Shown here: positions 11,873 through 25,570 of the stretch, piece by piece | Layout of the letters: each line of letters starts with the position of its first letter | How positions within the stretch are numbered: position 1 is the stretch's first letter | Assembly (NCBI GenBank): GCA_023055505.1 | Contig: JALIRH010000139.1 | Span: 372,001-436,000 of the forward strand | DNA from: Callipepla californica brunnescens | Lineage: Eukaryota; Chordata; Aves; Galliformes; Odontophoridae | DNA: 64,000 bases | Direction: 5' to 3' | Notes under the pieces: generated by a model | Seen by the model: the letters and a program-made list of their open reading frames with translations, nothing else | Told to the model about the DNA's origin: nothing | Database searches by the model: none | Position numbers and translations under genes: made by a program

Positions 11873-14800
11873 TCACCATGGTGCTTTCAAATATCTTGTG
11901 CAACAGATCCATTTAAAATTAAGTCCAGTCCTCTAGTGAGCCAAATTAGTTAACTGAAACCCAGCTTTTTCAGTTCTTGGGCAAAGTTAAGCCATTTCTT
12001 AAAGACAGCATTATTTTTAAATAAGAGTGCAAGAAAGCAACAATCTTTAAGAAGAAATCTTTGAGAAATGAGCTTTTATAATGTACTAATTTCTCATGTA
12101 CATGGATCAGCAGTTGCTTTGGACTTTGCAGAGGCCTGTGGCTGATGATAACTGACAAACAGGAGAAAAGGAGGATGGACTGCCTTCACATAAATCAAAG
12201 AAAGATATAGTGAGGAATGGATACAGGTGTTGAAGCTGAGTGTGCCATGGTAGCTGATGATACATGATTATAAATGGAGAAACTTGAACAAAGCAGTCCT
12301 GTGGCAAGAGTACTAACGAAGGCTGATATGAAGATCTAGTAAACAAATACTCAAGAGGCCAGAGACAGGTGAGCAGGTTAAACTCTGATAAAGTGAAGCA
12401 ATGTGCCCTGACCTGTGAAAACTGAGCAGTAACACTGGATATAGGGTAAATACTATCCAGTCAAATCACAGAAACCAGTGACAAAGAGGTAAGCTTGGCA
12501 ATTTGTATTTATCTGTCCTGCAAAAACTTGAAAGCATACCTTTAAAACAAAAGCTACCATATAATTATTCCCGAGTCGTACAGTGCAGAGTCTGATTAAA
12601 TAAATGATGCAGTAGCCTTCCAGAACTTCAAGAGGGACAAGACCTTTAGGACGCTACTTATGATTTCCTAAAAGGATCCTGTTGCAGTTGAACATATGTC
12701 AATGTCAAAAAGCAGACAAAGAATGATTATTTGAAGTCTCTAAATTGTACAGAGTATGAGAGCTGAAAAGAGTGTCAACAGTTTTCAAAACAGCCCTTGG
12801 AGAATGCAATTTGCAGGAAGTGAGAATAATAGCAGATGAGAAAGATAAGAAAATTATATGAAGAAACAACATACAAATCCAGAGGAACTAAATATGACCT
12901 CTAGAAACTGTACTAGAATTTAAACTTTTCTTCACAGAATTACTAAAGATCTGTAGTTCTTCACATTCTATGACCAGTTTCAGTTGGAGTAGAGTCTGCA
13001 TTATTATTTCAAGAAATCTCTTCAGGAACTGAAGAGATCTGCTTTTCACTCATTCGAAAAAGAGAAAAATAACTAGCACTTCAGAAGTGCCAAATTGAAG
13101 AATATACAAATTGTGTCATATTTTAGATACTATATATTTTACACATATTGTAAAATGTAGTTTTTAAATTATAATATATTATGTACTGCAAGAAGTGACA
13201 TTATAGAGTAAAAAAGACTTTTTGATCTTTAATAATTAACAAAAAATACTATTATAGCATAGTATAATACAAAATAATTAGTCATAATTATATATACTAT
13301 ATACTCTAGTATTATATTGTTTACTACATATGTCTGTATTTATCTATATACATGTATTCCATACATGTACTATATGGACGCACATTCATCCAATTTCTTC
13401 CTGTCTCACAGTAAAACCAATCATATTCCCTGTTTTTTTCCATCAACATAAGCAAAATAAAATTGTTCCTTCTTATTGCCCTTCTAGCTGTTTTCTTCTA
13501 GCTGTTTTGGTCAATGAGACAATATTTTCGGACTGCCTTTTTTTTTATTTTTTTATTTTTTTGCTTTCATACAGATAAGGTGAAAAGGTCACCTTCTCAT
13601 CTTCGTCTTGTATAGCAACAATAAAAAATACACAATAATGTATAATATAATGTATATATTTATAATAGCAACATATTAAAATCAAGGAGCACTTTCTTGC
13701 AGTGCTGTATCTACTCCCATACAGATCTCCAAAGTCTAACTCTCATACAAAGGAGTTAGATAGGATCTCTTTTGTTTTCTTCACATGAGGTATGAAAATG
13801 ACTAAGAAGAAATATCTCCAATTAATAAAAGTTCAAATGATAGATAGTCAGCAAGCATGTGGAAGTGATTGTTTATTTGGTACCACAAATTCCTTTAGAG
13901 CTGCTTGTTAGTACAGACAAAGTAAGCAGTTATCTGAATGAAGTCCTATTCTCCCTACTACCTACCAAATCTCCAAAATTCAGGATTTCTTTTTCTGCCA
14001 AAGGAAAAGTTGAGACACTATTGCAGCTGAGGGGTCTTCATCCTGAAACTGTGAAAGTTTCCTCCCCACCCCAATAAACAACACTATAATTTCTGTCCCT
14101 TAAAAGGTCAGAAAAGCAACAAATCTGAGGACCCAAGTCCCCAAACTATCTTATATTTAACCACATTACTTTTGTGAAACTGCTATTCAGTCTGCACTAG
14201 TCTAAAACAGTTCACAGAAATTATCACCATTTTAGTCTCCAAGGCTCTTTGGTGACTGCCGTACTGGTGAATAGCAGCATCCCTCAAGGCTTCCAGTTGT
14301 CTCTGCAGATTCAATTTACAGATTAAAATTTCTGCTACAAACAAGACTACTAACAATTTAAAAATCTTTTCATAGACAAACATGTGAACAAACCAAGCTT
14401 GTCTTGTTAATTTCTTCCCTCTCCCCACAAGTGTCACATTCTTCCCCTCTACTGTGCTCTAGCAGAGAAGAATGAGCCATTTCTGCAGGCTTTTTATCTC
14501 TATAGTAGTTTGCAGAAAATAGAAGTAACTTCTCCAGCAGGTAACAGAACTCAGCACAGTCAACTTAGCAAAAAGGGATAAGAAATTTGGAAGGCTATCA
14601 CCATTTCTATCAGGCATTCTATAAAGATAAGTATGGGTAAAATAACACTGTTTCTTGCCCAACTGTCATTGTAGAAATCACTAAGCTGTAAACTTCAAAT
14701 CTACTATCATCTGAAATTCTAGATATTAATGCCTCTATTTATGAACTTGCAGATGAAAAATTTATTACTTCTGCCCCAAGCGTTCCATAAACATAATTGA

Positions 14801-17800
14801 CAGTGTATGAGCCTATTTCAAAATACCCCCTCAATTTTCTCTAACAGCCATGGAAGTCATTTTGACTAAAGTACCTAATAGCTCAACATTAAGTGTCTGG
14901 ATGTTAATTAAAATACACAGAGCAAGTCTGTCTGCCCATTAGCATATCTATTTAAGTGACAACACAATAATTAAAAAACAGTACTTATAGTGCAAGCTTC
15001 TCAACTTTGAGAACACCTAGACTATTGTTATCATCATTATTTTAACAGCATTTGAACCACATCCAACTCCCATAAAGCTACTCCAAAATCCTCTCTAAAA
15101 CTGAGAAAATTTTGCCTTAGATAGTTCATCTTGCCACCGCTTTCATCACCTCCACTTCACTATCACTGCAGACCTCGTCTTATCTGTACCAATTTGATTT
15201 TATAATAGCTGCCTGTTACATTTAAGCCCCATACATGAGCTTAACACATTTCAGCTAGCTAATGCTTCTGTAATGAGAGAAATTGAAAATTAGCCATCAA
15301 ATATTTACGTGATGTGGATATTAAGGGTTCTCCAAAGAAGCACTGTGCTCTCTTGTTCAAAAGAAGAGTTGAAGAGAAAGTGAATGAAACAACCAAAGAC
15401 TTAGAGCACAAAGGACCCCACTTTGCTTCCAATATTACTCTGCATGTCACCTCCTTGGCTTCAGAAAGTGTTCATTGATATGAATGAAAGTCCTAGAGTC
15501 ATCAGATTTCTCTGTCCTCTTAAAATTAATGTAACATATTGTTTAGTTTCCCACTGCACTTTAGATGAAGGTACATTCTGAGATAACTTGCATTTTCATA
15601 TAAAGTACCGGCAAGGTTCTTCGTAGGTGCTAAGGGCTCTTCTTGGAATTATCTGTAAATCACACTGAAAAATTACGTAAGATGGTACCATTTCTCTAAT
15701 TACATCCAAATTAAGCAATATCACTGTAATTAAAATCTGAAACATTTTATACTGAAAAATATTTTGTCAAGGAAAAAGCAGTCTATTGAATTAAGTTAAA
15801 GTCTTGTCCACTTAGATTCTACTTTTCCCACTGAAAGGTATTAACATTGAAATAAACTACAATATGACATAAATATGATAATCAGTAATATAACAGACTC
15901 AAGAAAACAACTCCCAGGGCAAAAACACAGATGGGACTGCTCAACAGAAGCATCCTCTACTTGGAATAATTTACCATGCTATAATTTTCATTACTATTGT
16001 TCTTCACCACTGACAGAAGGCAAAAGATAAGGCCTTGTCCCATTGCTAGTGAGAGAGTACCTTAGTAGGACAGAAGAAATGCAGCACTATATTTTTTTCT
16101 TTAGCCTAAGTAGGATTTGGTGGTTGATTACTTTGAAGATCTTTTGTATGTGTGCTCTCTGTTTGGTTTGCTTTTTTTTTTTTTTTTTTAAATGAAGCTT
16201 TAGAAACATGCCTTGGAATATTAAGTAGAAAAATCCAAACACCATCAACGCTACTCTTGTCAATAGTGCTGCATAGGCTGATAGACTGGAGACCTCCTCA
16301 AGGACTTCTTTGAATTGTGATATAGCCAGCACCGTTTAATTAGATATCCTTAAATTATACTAGCTCAAAAGTTCCAGTTAGATGAGCTTCTTGATAATCC
16401 ATACTTGGTTTTATAAGCATAGTCATGTTTTTGTTAAAAGATGTTTTCATCTTATAAATCCTATTTAGAATACAGTTTCATTCCCCCTGTGCATGAAAAT
16501 GATCCATTTTTTCAGAATGCCAAGTTGCATCTCCAGTGTTTTTTCAGTCTATTCATGCTATGTCTGATACTGACTGAATACAGTACATCTTACCTTTTGC
16601 AGTCATTAAGGCAGAAGGGGAAAGGGAAGGGAAAGTAATGAAAAAGGATTCCCCAAACCTTAGAACTTCCTACAGTTTCAGTAGTACTTATTGTCCTTCC
16701 TGAGAACTGAAGTAGAATATTGGAAGTGGCCTTAAGGTGACCTTATCATTGTACTTTCCTTTATATATCTAATGCAGAATTTGGCCTATGTCGCTGCCTG
16801 TTAAATAGAGTTTATTTGGAAATGACTTCCATATCTTTGCCAGCTAAGTCGCAAGGGTAATTGTGACCTACTGACTTTTCCTTTGAAATTTACAAAGACA
16901 TGCCAAAGAATTTGGATTCTGGCACAAACATCTTGGAAAAATAATTTTACTGTGATTTTAACTGTGTTTTACTTTTGAAGGAGAATAAGCAAATCCTGCA
17001 AATGCTTAGCACTGTAGATTAGCTTAAGTATTTACGGGTGGGGTCATTAATACAGTACTGTAAAGTACTAGCTTCTGCTAGTCAATTCTACAGATATATA
17101 CAAGAGTCAACACAAGACTTCTATCTAGCTTCATAATATCAAACAGATATTATAGATATAAACAAAATTATGTGAAGTCTGCTGTTTTTCTGATCACAGG
17201 CTACATGGGACTTTGTTTTAAAGAGATTAACAAACTTAAGAGCTCCTGGATCTGTCACTTATGAACCCTGACAACACAAATAACATTAATAATGAAAGTA
17301 AATGTTGACAGCATCTGTTATAACACAAGAACACAGCCTAAAAAAAAAAAATCAGACACAACTTTAATAAGAAAAATGGGGAGAAGTTTGTCACGCTCTA
17401 CTACTGCTGCTGTTCATCATTCTGTGTACTCAGTGTCACAGATGGGGGAAAATTTTGGAACACATCTTCACATTCTTTGCCTTTGTTGTGCACTTTGCCT
17501 TGTACATGCAAAATAATAACTGAGTTTAAAACAAAGAAAAAAACGAGGATGCTATATTAAGAGGCGTAATAGAGTTTCTCTTTGGAGAGAACAATAGCAA
17601 AAGTGATTGGAAATTATAAGGAATTTGAAAGCTAGACATATTGCTTAACTGATTTAATAATAAATGGATGGATTTGAGACAGACCATAATCCTGCCTATT
17701 CTCACGTAGTCCAGAAAAAAAAAAAAGAGAAATTATTCTCTATCCACATGCAAATTACATGTCTTCATTTATCTGCTTGTGTCTATTTTAATACCAAACA

Positions 17801-18688
17801 ATTTGACAACAGAAATGAGAAAGGTACCTGTCTCTAGTTACCTAGTACTTAAAAATTGTATTAAAATTGTATGTTGAAAAGCATATTAACATGTAAATTC
17901 CCAGGTTCTCAAAATCATGGTTTTAGAAATGGAATTTAAATTTTTTGTGATGATAACCCAGGTTCCTGGAGATGGGCTTTTTAACATCCAAATAATTTTA
18001 GCCTACAAAAGCAGCATCTGGTGGTGTTTCCTGTGAAGTCAGTAGACTGACTAGCCTGATGCAAAAGATGCTGTACTTAGTTCATTTAAGCTAAGCAAGA
18101 TTATAGTCTTTACTAAGGTTAGCCAAGACCATAAATTATTCCAGCCACAAGAGGATCAGAAACTATACAAAGTCATTAAATGCCAAAACAATAAATTCTG
18201 TATCTACAAAATCAGAATCAACTGAACATTAGTCAGTAAATACATCCTCCATGATTTCCACAGATCTTGTTTATATTTTTGTACAAACAGTGAAGTTAAC
18301 AGCAACCAGATCTGCACTGGACTATAAAAGAAAATTTTCACACCTGTAGATCTGCTTATCTCACCTAAGAAGGACAGTGCAGAGATAATCACTAAAGATC
18401 ATGGACATGACAGGTTCCCTTTTGCCATCTCTCTTTCTTTTTCTACTGTTTCATGTAAAAACAGATACAGTTACAGCAGAAAGAACTAAAACCTATTTGT
18501 CTTGGGCAACAAAGGAAAAAAAAATTGTGCAAAATCCTTTCAGACTTCTCAGGAGATCCTAGAAGAAAAAGCTATCCCTTTTGATTAGAGTTCTTGTGTA
18601 TCTGTACATGTGCATGAATTATGTATATCTAGATAAAGGGTTAGGAAAATAGCAGAACAACAGCTCTGCAGTTTTCAAAAGAAGCATG
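11873..18688. other. Probable ANO2 intron, no recognised feature
   Basis: About 6.8 kb of AT-rich sequence with homopolymer runs and TA-rich stretches (for example 13,120-13,330). I looked on the minus strand for the ANO2 exon that should follow the one at 20,718, including the conserved tryptophan region of that exon, and did not find it. No repeat family was recognised with confidence. Confidence 0.4.
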
Positions 18689-19054
18689 TGTAGGGAGATG
18701 TAGGGTGAATGTCCAAATGAATAGCACCCTATAGGGTGATGACCCAAAATGAATAATACCCCAACAGTACGATCAAGATGGACAGCATATTTTCAGACAG
18801 GTTATCCAGATAGTATAAAGACACTATAAAGACCCCCCAATAAATTAGGAATACCTCACCTGTCACCAAAGGTCAATGCTTGCCCAGACCTCCACACATG
18901 AGGGATCTCCACCAAGAGATGTTTCCCCAGTAGTGGTCAGCCCTTGAATGGTGTCTGGTCACACAGGTGAATTGCCTTCACCAGTGCTCCTGTTGCTGAC
19001 TCAGTGTTTGCCTCAGGTGATCAATCAGTGCTGTGATTCAACAGTTCCCATACA
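18689..19054 (-). mobile_element. Solo LTR, same family as ERV-B 3' LTR
   Basis: Read on the minus strand this begins TGTATGGGAACTGTTGAATC and ends CCCTACA, giving TG...CA termini over 366 bp. It matches the LTR at 57,464-57,801 along most of its length: both have GATTGATCACCTGAGGCA and GGTGAAGGCAATTCACCTGT early, then a promoter-like segment, and end in ATTCACCCTAC. No internal retroviral sequence adjoins it, so it is a solo LTR left by LTR-LTR recombination. No clear target-site duplication remains (GCATG on the left, ACGTT on the right). Confidence 0.85.
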
Positions 19055-19070
19055 ACGTTTCCCCATTCAA

Positions 19071-19096
19071 AAATAAATAAATAAATAAATAAATAA
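19071..19096. repeat. (AAAT)n microsatellite
   Basis: About six AAAT units directly to the right of the solo LTR. Confidence 0.9.
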
Positions 19097-20717
19097 TAGA
19101 ACAGAACTTGACTAACAATTACTACGAGTTTTATTTAAGGATTCATGCCCTCATTTGGAAGGGATCCAAACCAGAATTTGAATCCAAATGAAATTATGGT
19201 AAGTAAAGAGTCAAATATTTAAATGGTAGTATTGAGGTTGTGATGAAATTCAGATCTGAAAGTCTCCAAAACCAGTTGTTCTCATGGGTTTTATGCAATG
19301 TGGTTAATGTGGTTATAAAAGTCATTGTTGTAGATTTGTCATACATAAGTAGTATTGAACTTGAACTCCAATGCTTATTGAAAGAGAATAAGAATCTGAG
19401 AGCACTTTTTTTCTTTTCAGAGCAAGGATGGCTCAGCTAGGCCATACAGTGAAATGCAACCTGCAGACATCTGCAATGCAGCAAACATCAAGGAAAATGG
19501 TGAGAGTAAAAAGGTTCTTAATTTCTATTCCCACCACTGATTCACGGTGCACATGCTATGCTAAGTTAGATAGGCTCACATTTTCAAATATATCCTGTAA
19601 TTTGGTCCACATTTTGGAAATGGTGACTGGTGGTGCTGAAAGCAATGTGAACTGCACTTTCTCGGCACTTTTCTTCTGAAAAGAAGCCCTAAGTTTTGTA
19701 AATTTTCTGACACAATCAACAGAGTACCTAAAACTAGAACCCAGAAGGTTTTTTTCTTCCACAGATAGAAATATTCATGGCTTTCAGTAAGATCTATTAC
19801 TTTACAAACAGATAGTACAAGCTCAGTGTACCAGCAAAGGATTTGGAAGACCCATGCTCACTGATGTACTGCAGACTGCATCATTACCGTGAAGTAACTT
19901 AACAAAAACTCCAAGGAGATATGACTATATCACTTTCCAATACGTCATACAGACAGTGAGAAGTACAATAAAGGATGTGAGGTTCTCTTATTGCAGTGTA
20001 AGAGCTGTTTATTTTATAGATGGAATGAAGAAAATGACACTAAACTTAAATACTGTTGGAAGGAAAGTTCAGGGTCACACTGAAAATGAAATATGAAATA
20101 TCTTGACAATATTATGTATTTCAGGAAATGACTTGATAGCTTTTTTTCATTTTAAAGAAATATTGAAATCCATTTTCTGGGTAAAAAAAAATTACATTTA
20201 ATTAATGCAAGCCAAAAGGATATTAAGATATAGATATATATTTTTCCACTGAAGTAAAATTGAAATTTCTACTCAATACCACACTAAACAAACAAATATT
20301 TCTCTGGAATAAAAGGATTAACCAATCCTCTCCATCTTGTTTTTGGCTTCACCTCATGTTTTAGGCATGCATAAAATAGCCCATATCAGGTGTTTCTGAT
20401 GATTCCTAATATGGGGTACCAGCAACAGATTTAAATCCTGGGATGTTCAGCACTGACCAGCAGTGACAAAGTTCAGGATTAGCTCCTTAAACTGGTTATG
20501 AGATACCTTAGGAACCTCCTATATGTAATGCATGTGATTCTCCTACTGGGTTACATTAAACCAGGGAAAGAATAAAGACAGACCAGGACCTGATGCAGGG
20601 TCACAGCCTGGCTCCTGCTCACCAGTGTTTATGATCCCTGCATGGCTATCTCGTGCAACGTGGCCATTGCCCATTAGGCACCCATTGCCATGCAGGACAC
20701 AATTTGCTCCCTCTTAC
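19097..20717. other. Probable ANO2 intron next to exon
   Basis: Unique AT-rich sequence between the (AAAT)n repeat and the ANO2 exon donor. No exon or repeat was recognised. Confidence 0.5.
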
Positions 20718-21092
20718 CTCAACATCCTTCTCAATCTCCAGTCCTGCTGCCATCAGATTGCATTCATACTCTTCCCTCTGCAGCTGTTTTTCCTCCTCCA
20801 GAGTGTCCAGTGGGTCCAGCTCAATCGCATGAGCCTCCTGAGGGGCATTCTGGTCATGGTCTGGTTGAAGCTTGAAGCAGCCCTTCCTGGTCTCTCCATT
20901 TGAAACAATGGCCTTGGAGGCTGCCTTGTGTATTGGCCCTAGTGATCTGGCCCCGTGCTGATGCTGGGTGAGGCGTTTTCGGTAGTGATAGACTAAAACA
21001 TAGTCAACCCTTCTCTTGCTATCCCTGGAGTGCATGCCACTCATGGAGTCCATGGCCTCTCCTTGGGTCCCATCCAAGTAGTTGTTTATAGT
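20718..21092 (-). CDS. ANO2: ANO2 (anoctamin-2) N-terminal exon
   Basis: ANO2 is a plasma-membrane calcium-activated chloride channel of the TMEM16 family. This 375-bp minus-strand exon (125 codons, phase 0 at both ends) encodes part of the cytoplasmic N-terminal domain before the first membrane helix. The protein begins with TINNYLD and contains RRVDYVLVYHYRKR, AIVSNGET and ELDPLDTLEEE, and ends in GLEIEKDVE. Human ANO2 has closely matching segments in the same order (INNYLD, KVDYVLAYHYRKR, AIVSNGETG, ELGPLDALEEE, GLELEKDLE). The acceptor is a C-rich tract ending in AG at 21,093-21,094; the donor is GAG/GTAAGA at 20,717. Between the INNYLD and YHYRKR blocks the match to human is weak. I did not find the neighbouring coding exons, so the true start codon is outside this exon or unrecognised. 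Confidence 0.95.
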
Positions 21093-24000
21093 CTGGGGGG
21101 GAAATACATAGATGGAAAACCAAAACGTCCAAGGAGAAGCTAGATCTGGGTCTGAATTTACACAAGTATTTTAAAGCACAAGTTGAGCAGAGTAAAAGTT
21201 GGAGGTTGAGAATACATATGAGCTATAAACTAGTACTCTATAGTTCAGATTAAATCATATTGAGATCCTTTGATTGCAAACAAACAAGGGTGCCTAAATG
21301 TAGCAGCTTTATCTTGGTCCTTGAAATGTACAGGAGAGCTGCCCCTCTGATGTGCTGGTATGGACAGGTATGTCTGCACTGTCTCTTTGGCCTACATATA
21401 AACAGGACATAGGAGATCACACTAGCGTTTTAAAATGGCATTGAAGTTTGGGAAAAAAGGATCACATTACAGTTCATGATGTAGAAAAGGATGAACTGTG
21501 GAGAAAAGTTGGGCAGGAAAGGGAAGCAGACAAATCTGTGCAGGAAGGAAAAAAAGAAACCAATTCAAGGTAGAACAGGAAAACATTCCTCTGAGTAGTA
21601 CAAGGGCAAGAAGGGAAGAGCCAGACACAAATTATCTGGCAAATACCAGTGATTAAGGATAATACAGTTGATGTGTATTTTAATAAGAGAAGAGTATCTG
21701 ATCGAAAAGAAATCAATGACAAAATCTGTCAAGACCGCCTATGTTCTTTTCAACTGCCTCTGTGGACTGTCTCTGACACCTTGTCCCCACTGCCCAAATG
21801 CTGGCATGTAACTACTTCTATTCTAATCATCCCACTCCTGTGGAGACAGCAAATCTGCAGTACATCTGTTGAACACTGACATTAGATTTTAGGCTCTAAC
21901 TTCAAATTCTTTCACTAAGGTAGTTTGTATATTTTCCAGAATTTTTAACAACAACCACATCCAGCTCAATGCTGTATCTTAAAACCCCTCACCTAACTCT
22001 CTACAGTGTCACCCATTGCAGTGACACAAGCCCTCCAGGGACTGGGGGACATGAAACAAATAAATAATGTTACATGCTAATTCAAATTAATCAACCCATA
22101 ACCTAAATCCGGCTAGTTATGCCTCCCATAGGTGCCCAAACAAGTAAAATTTTGACAAGTACTAGTTAAAAAAATGTTTCTCTCCCCTACCTTCCCTTCT
22201 ATTACATGTTCTGGTAGAACTTTAAAGTTAAACAAACATACTTTTTGCAGTTTTCTCATTTGTTAGCACAACATGAATATTTCAAGACATTATATAAATG
22301 CGTATATTGCTAATATCAACCAAAATATTGATTTTCATTGTTAATCTTCACATCTCAAATTCCCAAAAAGTAGCTTTCAGTCAGCATATCTCTAAATATT
22401 TTTTATATCCACTCTCCATCCATTCTTTCCTGAAATTATCACCACATAATCTGTTCCACATATTACACTTACCACAAACCTAAGTATATTGCATTAATAC
22501 AGTCCCTTTAGGCACATATAAACTTATACTCCGCAATTCATTCTGATGAAATATAAATGTACGTAGGAGATAGCAATTTATTGCAATTTCCCATGTCCTA
22601 GTTAGATTCATTTTCATAAAGTACTCACAGGCAGTCCATGCAAACCTTCTGAATCCATCTCTGTCACAGTGAAGAAAAATATGTTCCAGATTATGAATCT
22701 CCCTTCCAGAGAGTTTCACACAATAAACACAGAAGCGATTATGTCACCACTGCCCAGTTACTGGCACAATGCAATGCTTAGCTGTATCTAGATAAGATGA
22801 ACTCTAAGCCTTCTTTCCTCCCTTATGGGCAAGTGCAGGCAGAAATGATTTTCACAAGCAAAATACAGAAGGAACAAGGAAGCTGGAGAACAGGGAAAGT
22901 TACTAACAGGTTTTCTTGTTTATTACCTGTGTGCACCCAGCTGCCACACCCAGATCACCATAGCAACATTAGGTGTTGCTGGAGTTACACAAAGTGAAAG
23001 GATGAGGAGATATTGTTGCCAAACCAGTTATGTGGGTTTCTATTGTTGTGAGAGCAAGACAAAATTCCCATACATTTTTGTAAGATATTTTTTTGCCCTA
23101 CATTTGCACCACTTCACATTTTGTCACAAAAAGACCTTATTAGAGTGAAAAACATATCAGTAAGTTGCAATTTGCAAAATATTGCTGGAAAAGCCATCAA
23201 GATCTTTCCTCTCTCATAGCCATTCTAGAAGTTAGAGTGTTCTAAATTACCATTTTTAGTCCCAGATCCATTGCTCCATAATTTTTTCAACATAAATTAC
23301 TAGCACACCAAGCGATAAAGAAAATGTGAAGGAAGGATCGACATTTAATGAGTTCTAAACCTCTAATAGAAAATACATCACTACATTCATACCCAGGAGA
23401 TGTCTCTTCTAACAGCTTTGTTAGGAAGACTGTAACCACTCCACTTCCAATGTTGTTCATGTTAACACACAGATACATGCTGACCCACAATAGCCAGTAT
23501 TATCACCAACCTGCAAGTCTATTCCCTCACCAAGGTAATAGTAACCTCTCTATTCTTTCTCCAAAGGATTTTTACTCAAGCAAATAATAAAAATCTTGGT
23601 GATGCCACTAGAACACCAATTATTAGGACACAAATTACAATAAGCCTACTGAACTATCTGAAGTTGTAGGACTTGCACTGTCACTTTTCTCAGTACAGCT
23701 TGGATTTGCCTAACAGAGAAGGAATACATTATACTCTGCTCATCCTACTCCAAACCTTTTCTTCATCCCAAGTTATTAGAGTTATGTCAATGTACACAAA
23801 ATCCTACTTACAGATCTGCAGGAAGTATCCACACAGCTAGGTGCTTCTAAAGATCCACTGATCCTGCTGCTGTGCAAGGAAGGCCTGTTTTGAGGAACTG
23901 TTAGGTATTTGCTGTTGCACCCCAAGAAATATTCTCTTGATGATGTTGCTGCCTTCTTTCTGTTCAGACTTGAGTGTGAGGAGGCTAGAGGAATTAGAAT

Positions 24001-24403
24001 TAACTAGTGTTATATAAATACATTTTTTTTGTACAGGCAGTTTCCTAAAGGAATAGGAAGTAGGACAATTAGTGGACACTATTGGACTTTAGATGCTGAA
24101 CTAGAGTATTTGGAGAGGAATGCCTACAACTACAGAGGAGCAGCAGGCACTGTTCTTATCTGAGAACTACCCTGGTTGTTCAGTATCATTTGTACCCCTT
24201 TCAGTCCACTGAGAAACTAGAGCAACAACTTAGTGTATTAATAGGGAAAAAAAATCAAGTTTAGCTATCCCTGAAAAACAAATTTGAAATCTTGCCTTGA
24301 AAAATACCCAGGTCACTGAATCTGGGTATTCCAAAGGAAAAAATTACAAGATCTGATGACAAAGCCACTCTTGAGGCAGACCCTTTTGAAATCTGACCCA
24401 TAG

Positions 24404-24441
<38 letters not shown>

Positions 24442-24579
24442 ACACACACACAGAAGATTTAAGATAGACCAGTATGGGTGCCCCCTGATCAATGCCCAAA
24501 CTCATCATGTTAAAGCCTGTCCTAGTGCAGATTCTTAATTAATTGACTTAGTCCAAAGATTTCAACAAAAGACAAGAGG
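21093..24579. other. ANO2 upstream intron, unique
   Basis: Sequence upstream of the ANO2 exon in gene sense. It carries one (CA)n tract but no GC-rich first exon or recognised repeat. A minus-strand frame near 23,837-24,079 is followed by a GTAAGT at about 23,811, but a stop codon intervenes, so I do not call an exon. Confidence 0.45.
24405..24452. repeat. (CA)n microsatellite
   Basis: Dinucleotide CA repeat of 48 bp with a single CAGA interruption near 24,436; likely length-polymorphic. Confidence 0.95.
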
Positions 24580-24830
24580 AAGTATACCCTTGTGGCTCCT
24601 TTGGCTGTGGAACATGGGGGCAGATAGCGTTGTGGTCAATGGACCAGAAATCTCCAAGTTCTCATCCATAACCTTGCACCCTGCCCTCAGACAAATATTG
24701 TATGGCACCGTGAAACATAATGAAGAAAGCCATTCACTAATGAATTTGTTAATGGCAGTGTGCCATATCAGTTGGACTGACAAGGCTGACATCCTGGTAC
24801 ACACACAGGTCTATGGTTCTCCATGAAGGA
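24580..24830 (+). pseudogene. ERV-A gag fragment, 5' of the solo LTR
   Basis: The frame at 24,590-24,826 reads NMGADSVVVNGPEIS and then HPALRQILYGTV. It aligns with the gag frame of ERV-C at 52,430 (DNGASSMSIDGNKAHQLGSI), which is how I identified it as gag. The upstream start of gag is not recognisable. Confidence 0.7.
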
Positions 24831-25006
24831 CCTCCAAATGTACATTTGCAAATTAGAGATGAATTAAGCAATATTAAAGGAATCCTTTGAAATATTTAGT
24901 ATTTAGTAAAATTTTTGACAGAAATGAGGGACCAAATTTTACAGCAGGCACCCTCCCAATACTACAGTATGTTAGTAGCTATACTAAGCCCCCTGACTTG
25001 TCAGAG

Positions 25007-25565
25007 TGTCAACGGTTTACCGGGCTGGATCAAGGCCCGGTTCCGTGACAATTGGTGTGGAGGACCCACGCCCCAGGAAAGGGGAAGGAAAAAGGGAAAA
25101 GGGAGATGGGCCTAGAAACAAAACAGCGGCAATGATCTGAGGAGGAAAGCTAATTTACTAAATAAGATATCAGAAAGCAAAATAACACAATATGATACAA
25201 TATAATTGGAATTGAGGCTAATGAATCAAATAAAATGAGCAAGAGAGAGTGTCCGATAAACCGAAGGCCTTACGCTAACGCTGAAGGCGAGACGGCAGCG
25301 AGCACCCACTGCTGAGTCGATCCTGAAGGAAAGAGAGTGTCCCGTGACCACAGAGAGTTTTTATCTGTTCCCTCTGAGCAGAAAACACGTAAAAATACAA
25401 AGCATCACAAAGTCCTCTGGGGAATGTAGTTCTTCTCTTCTGAGACAGGTATACCTGGAACCATCAATGATCCATGGGGCTGGAGTATTAGCTCTTCAAC
25501 TCTCAATGTAATACATGATGTTATGATGTGGAATACCAGTACCAAAAAATCATAAAACCATGACA
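25007..25565 (-). mobile_element. Solo LTR inside ERV-A, 5-bp TSD CAGAG
   Basis: This is a 559-bp LTR on the minus strand: it begins TGTCATGGTTTTATGATTTT at 25,565 and ends CCGTTGACA at 25,007. It is flanked by perfect 5-bp direct repeats CAGAG at 25,002-25,006 and 25,566-25,570. Its start (including GTATTCCACATCA-AACATCATG) and its U5-side block (TTTAGTAAA followed by TAGGCCCATCT) correspond in order to the ERV-C LTR (TTTAGTAAA, then TAGACCCATCT), so the two LTR families are related but not the same. It is richer in CpG than its surroundings. It splits gag of ERV-A, so it is younger than ERV-A. Confidence 0.92.
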
Positions 25566-25570
25566 CAGAG

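Noticed and set aside
1..20717. The next ANO2 exon (expected motif with IHAPW and LAREAEFLKIK)
   Set aside because: I searched the minus strand for the codons of these conserved residues and found no match with splice sites; it is probably outside the window.
24405..24452. CA repeat frame (VCVCVC) as a peptide
   Set aside because: Simple dinucleotide repeat.
25007..25570. 5' LTR of ERV-A in plus orientation
   Set aside because: CCGTGACA followed by TTGGTG near 25,045 looked like an LTR end and primer-binding site. Reading the minus strand shows a complete LTR with a perfect CAGAG duplication at both ends, so it is a separate insertion.
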